Origin: Bacilli bacterium
Lineage (GTDB): Bacteria > Bacillota_I > Bacilli_A > RFN20 > CAG-826
Length of the DNA stretch: 41,663 bases
Direction of reading: 5' to 3'
NCBI GenBank assembly: GCA_024695105.1
Contig: JAILIV010000045.1
Span: forward strand, 1 to 41,663
Shown here: positions 39,729 through 41,663 of the stretch, piece by piece
How positions within the stretch are numbered: the first letter of the stretch is position 1
Layout: each line of letters starts with the position of its first letter
The notes under the pieces: model-generated
What the model saw: only the letters and a program-made list of their open reading frames with translations
What the model was told of the DNA's origin: nothing
Databases searched by the model: none
Program-made: the position numbers and the translations under genes

Positions 39729-40865
39729 ATGAAAAAGTCATTATTAATTGGCCTTGGCATCGCGACACTGGCCTTAGGCGGCGCTGCTTTTGGGGCGAAA
39801 GCGTTATCCACAAAGGACGTCGCTGTTGAAACTTCCGCAACGGATACCAAAACGCTTTATTTGTGCGTTAACTGGAACGATTGGGCAAATCCGAAAATCC
39901 ATTATTGGGGCGGATCTTCGGGCACGAGTTGGGAATCTCTCCCCACGCTTACTGCGTGTGAGTACTCCGTTATTTCGGATGGCAATGAAGGCGTTGTTTA
40001 CTCGTATGAAGTCCCAACTGACATTACCCATTTTTTAATTACAAAGAACGATAAATCTGCTCAAACTGCGAATTTCGATTTGGGCGGAACGTGGGGCGCC
40101 TATGCCTCTAATGAGTTCTATTTTGTTTGGGAAGAAGAAACAAACAAAGTGAAAGCTGCGGATCTCACTTTCCTCGATGATGGTTATTACATTGCTGGCG
40201 ACGCAGAGTTTGTCTCCGCTGTTGGAAAAACGGGTACTGCTTGGAAATTCAGCACCGCTGTAAAAATGGATGACGCTAGCGTCGTGGGAGACAACCACGC
40301 AACCTATGTTTTGGCTGTTGGAGAAGACGACATCGAATTCAAGTGCATCCATCTTCATGACGGAACGGTAGACTGGTTGGGCTCGAATCTTTCGATTACC
40401 GACGCAGGCAACTATGGCGTTTATGTTAACGGGTCAGATGCGACCTCCTTTAGCACGGGCGTTTACATTGATGCGTTTACCGCGTCCTTCTTGGGCGATA
40501 TGCAAGACATTTGCGGTACGTCTACCGCCGAATGGGAGAAAAACCATGCCGGCTCTTCGCTAAACACCGTTTGGGCAAAGCACAAAGCGAGATTTGAAGG
40601 CGCCCTTGCTGATGGTGAAGCCGCTAAGTTCGTCACCTCTTCCGGCGTTGCGGGCGTTGCTCGCGGTGCCACCTTGTATTTGCACTGCGTTTCCAGGTAT
40701 TCCTTATCCACTTGGACAAATGGACCGGCCGCTGCTTCCAAAGTAGTTCTTCCCTCGCTTGGTTCTCAAAACAACTCCGCAGTGTATATTGTCATTGCTA
40801 TCGCTTCGTTTGCAGCGATCGCGTTGGGCGGACTCTTCTGCTTCCGTAAAAAGAAAGAGAAATAA
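39729..40865 (+). CDS. Cell-surface protein with a possible CBM26-like starch-binding module and C-terminal anchor
   Basis: The 378-residue protein has a signal peptide (MKKSLLIGLGIATLALGGAAFGAKA). A domain follows with TLYLCVNWNDWANPKIHYWGGSSGTSWESLPTL, whose W-N-x-Y/H-Y-W pattern resembles CBM25/26 starch-binding modules. The middle contains a second strand-rich domain (DDGYYIAGDAEFVSAVGKTGTAWKFS). The C-terminus is one hydrophobic helix followed by FRKKKEK, preceded by LPSLG where sortase substrates have LPxTG. Anchoring is probable; sortase processing is doubtful. It is divergent from the galactan operon, shares the cre-containing regulatory region and ends in a strong terminator. Confidence 0.7.
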   Translation: MKKSLLIGLGIATLALGGAAFGAKALSTKDVAVETSATDTKTLYLCVNWNDWANPKIHYWGGSSGTSWESLPTLTACEYSVISDGNEGVVYSYEVPTDITHFLITKNDKSAQTANFDLGGTWGAYASNEFYFVWEEETNKVKAADLTFLDDGYYIAGDAEFVSAVGKTGTAWKFSTAVKMDDASVVGDNHATYVLAVGEDDIEFKCIHLHDGTVDWLGSNLSITDAGNYGVYVNGSDATSFSTGVYIDAFTASFLGDMQDICGTSTAEWEKNHAGSSLNTVWAKHKARFEGALADGEAAKFVTSSGVAGVARGATLYLHCVSRYSLSTWTNGPAAASKVVLPSLGSQNNSAVYIVIAIASFAAIALGGLFCFRKKKEK

Positions 40866-40888
40866 GTTTAAGCTCCATTCATAGAATT

Positions 40889-40925
40889 GATGGCTTCCGT
40901 ATTTTTGGCGGAAGCCATCTTTTTG
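40889..40925 (+). terminator. Rho-independent terminator of the surface-protein gene
   Basis: Eleven-base perfect stem GATGGCTTCCG/CGGAAGCCATC, 9-base loop, then TTTTT. Confidence 0.95.
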
Positions 40926-40952
40926 TCTGAGGGCCCCCGTTAAGTGGGTCCG
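40924..40952 (+). repeat. Repeat X, copy 2 (29 nt)
   Basis: 27 of 29 bases match 27281-27309. It directly follows a terminator T-run, as in copy 1, and keeps the GGGCCC/GGGTCC hairpin. Confidence 0.75.
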
Positions 40953-41212
40953 AGTGAAAACTCCCCGATAGACAGGGAGATCGTTTCGCTAGGATACCGC
41001 ACCGATAAAGCTGACTTCTCATCAAAGAGATTAGTTCAAGCGTTCAAACGCAAGGGCAGTTCGCGCGCCGGGCAATGACGCGTCAAGGTCGGGAGACCAG
41101 AATTGCCCGAATTGGCCTGACCTCGGCCCGGAGGCATCGCCCGCCTCAATTAGATCAGGCCAATCTTACCGAAACCTCGTTTTTTCCACGATGGAATGCG
41201 GGGTTTTTCTTT
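40953..41212 (+). ncRNA. Candidate structured non-coding RNA with its own terminator
   Basis: There is no open frame of note, but dense complementary segments are present: CTCCC/GGGAG; TCTC/GAGA; GCGT-TCAA-ACGC near 41040-41051; CGGGCAAT (41069-41076) with ATTGCCCG (41102-41109), enclosing GGTC-GGGA-GACC (41087-41098); and ATTGGCCTGA (41111-41120) with TCAGGCCAAT (41155-41164), enclosing GAGGC/GCCTC (41131-41147). A terminator-like hairpin with a T tail follows (41172-41212). I do not recognise it as RNase P RNA, 6S, SRP RNA or a riboswitch class. The 5' end is unknown. Confidence 0.5.
41172..41212 (+). terminator. Terminator of the candidate ncRNA
   Basis: AAACCTCG pairs with CGGGGTTT (one G-U pair), 19-base loop, followed by TTTTTCTTT. 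Confidence 0.6.
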
Positions 41213-41233
41213 GGCAAAAATCGGCGAAGCCCC

Positions 41234-41278
41234 TGAACAGACATGAAAGCGGACGCGGATACCGTCCAATACGGGGCG
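41234..41278 (+). repeat. Repeat Y, copy 2 (45 nt)
   Basis: 39 of 45 bases match 27186-27230. It is followed by GTTCGACCA, which resembles the tmRNA end GTTCCACCA, then by TATATC and a terminator. Confidence 0.75.
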
Positions 41279-41300
41279 GTTCGACCAATTTATATCAATA

Positions 41301-41325
41301 GCGTCCGAAAGGGCGCTTTTCTTTT
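41301..41325 (+). terminator. Terminator after repeat Y copy 2
   Basis: GCGTCC/GGGCGC stem with a GAAA tetraloop, then TTTTCTTTT. Confidence 0.75.
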
Positions 41326-41617
41326 CCAAGGGTAAATCGATATTACAATGAACCCTTCATTCGCAGACTTAGCAAAAACGGCTCATTTTTGTTTTGTGCC
41401 GTTTCTTTGGCGTCGTATCTAAAAGACGGAATGCACTGCCGATTCTATGCTTTAACTATGTGGATTCACGTATATGTGCATGGAAAATTGGCAAAACCGC
41501 AAATCTTTTTTTGAATATGTGAAAGTATAGTTTTGCCCTTTTTTATATGATTACGCGTGCACGTTAGACTATTATTATCGGGAACATATCGAAGATACAG
41601 AAAGGAAAGGATCCATC
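41326..41617. other. AT-rich intergenic region before the last gene
   Basis: There is no credible gene; two frames of 24 and 18 codons lack ribosome sites. A weak hairpin AAACGGC/GCCGTTT lies at 41376-41404. TATTAT around 41570-41578 is a possible -10 for the gene at 41618. Confidence 0.45.
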
Positions 41618-41663
41618 ATGTTCAAACTTCTCTTCAAAAACATGAAGGCAAGGCACTGGATCG
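41618..41663 (+). CDS. Start of an unidentified protein (3' truncated)
   Basis: ATG at 41618 is preceded by AAAGGAAAGG (41601-41610) at 7 bases. Only MFKLLFKNMKARHWI is visible. Such a start (basic, hydrophobic, then aromatic) resembles the N-terminus of ABC exporter membrane domains, but 15 residues do not allow identification. Confidence 0.5.
   Translation, partial: MFKLLFKNMKARHWI

Noticed and set aside
40953-41290. RNase P RNA, 6S RNA or SRP RNA
   Set aside because: None of the conserved cores I know (for example the GAGGAAAGTCC motif of RNase P RNA or the GGAAGGA-containing SRP loop) is present.
41348-41517. Short open frames of 24 and 18 codons
   Set aside because: No ribosome sites, no recognisable composition, and one overlaps a hairpin.
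1-41663. Mycoplasma-type reading of TGA as tryptophan
   Set aside because: TGA ends walJ and the cytoplasmic GH53 at sensible places and TGG is used freely for Trp.

Overview
The window looks like a near-origin chromosomal segment of an uncultured, probably gut- or rumen-associated member of the Bacilli, on the side of the phylum close to the Mollicutes (Erysipelotrichia/RF39-type lineages). The pointers are: the gdpP-rplI-dnaB block followed by walJ and rlmH, which is the Firmicutes near-origin order; an OppF with a giant insertion of the kind known from Mycoplasma OppF; many serine-rich lipoproteins; catabolite-repression (cre) boxes; and tmRNA with an encoded CCA. Stop codons include TGA and no reading frame needs TGA as tryptophan, so the standard code applies. 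The lineage assignment is inference from gene content; no marker phylogeny could be run.

Layout. 1-5354: end of an oligopeptide ABC importer (OppD tail, OppF) with a surface M13 metallopeptidase lipoprotein. 5386-8589: a large Fe-S/FAD/NAD(P) oxidoreductase translationally coupled to hypA. 8590-10579: an AbiH-type defence gene divergent from a PH-domain membrane protein. 10597-14522: a GT-C glycosyltransferase, an FAD mutase-like enzyme and a GtrA flippase-like protein (cell-surface glycan). 14537-16774: a secreted endonuclease I lipoprotein, uridine kinase and a 50-residue membrane protein. 16780-22091: the housekeeping gdpP-rplI-dnaB-walJ-rlmH block. 22092-25931: a HAD phosphatase, small hypothetical and membrane proteins and a PfkB sugar kinase. 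26027-26471: tmRNA and its terminator. 26597-27310: an orphan gene followed by a degenerate copy of the tmRNA 3' end and two short dispersed repeats. 27312-28231: a lipoprotein. 28371-39143: an eight-gene minus-strand galactan-utilisation operon (binding protein, two permeases, AraC regulator, secreted GH53 galactanase, a 606-residue protein of unknown function, a zinc-ribbon protein, cytoplasmic GH53). 39144-39728: an AT-rich regulatory region with two perfect cre boxes. 39729-40925: a surface protein with a possible starch-binding module. 40924-41617: a non-coding region with a strongly structured RNA candidate. 41618-end: the start of another gene.

How the genes work together. Two nutrient-capture circuits are visible. 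Peptides are cut outside by the M13 peptidase and imported by Opp. Galactan is cut by the secreted GH53, imported by the GanSPQ-like transporter and trimmed inside by the second GH53, under CcpA-type and AraC-type control. A third, weaker link is extracellular nucleic-acid degradation (endonuclease I) next to uridine kinase. No transport ATPase for the sugar importer and no beta-galactosidase lie in the window.

Most notable: (i) a 45-bp, about 80 percent identical, ungapped copy of the ssrA 3' end plus terminator 814 bp downstream of ssrA, with an orphan gene between; (ii) a 45-nt repeat present in that locus and again at 41234, each time followed by an ACCA-containing tail and a terminator; (iii) a multi-hairpin RNA candidate at 40953-41212; (iv) a set of promoters whose -10 box sits 6-10 nt before a start codon with no Shine-Dalgarno, implying leaderless mRNAs, including a divergent pair (kinase/tmRNA) that appears to share a single palindromic -35 hexamer; (v) the 606-residue uncharacterised protein in the galactan operon.
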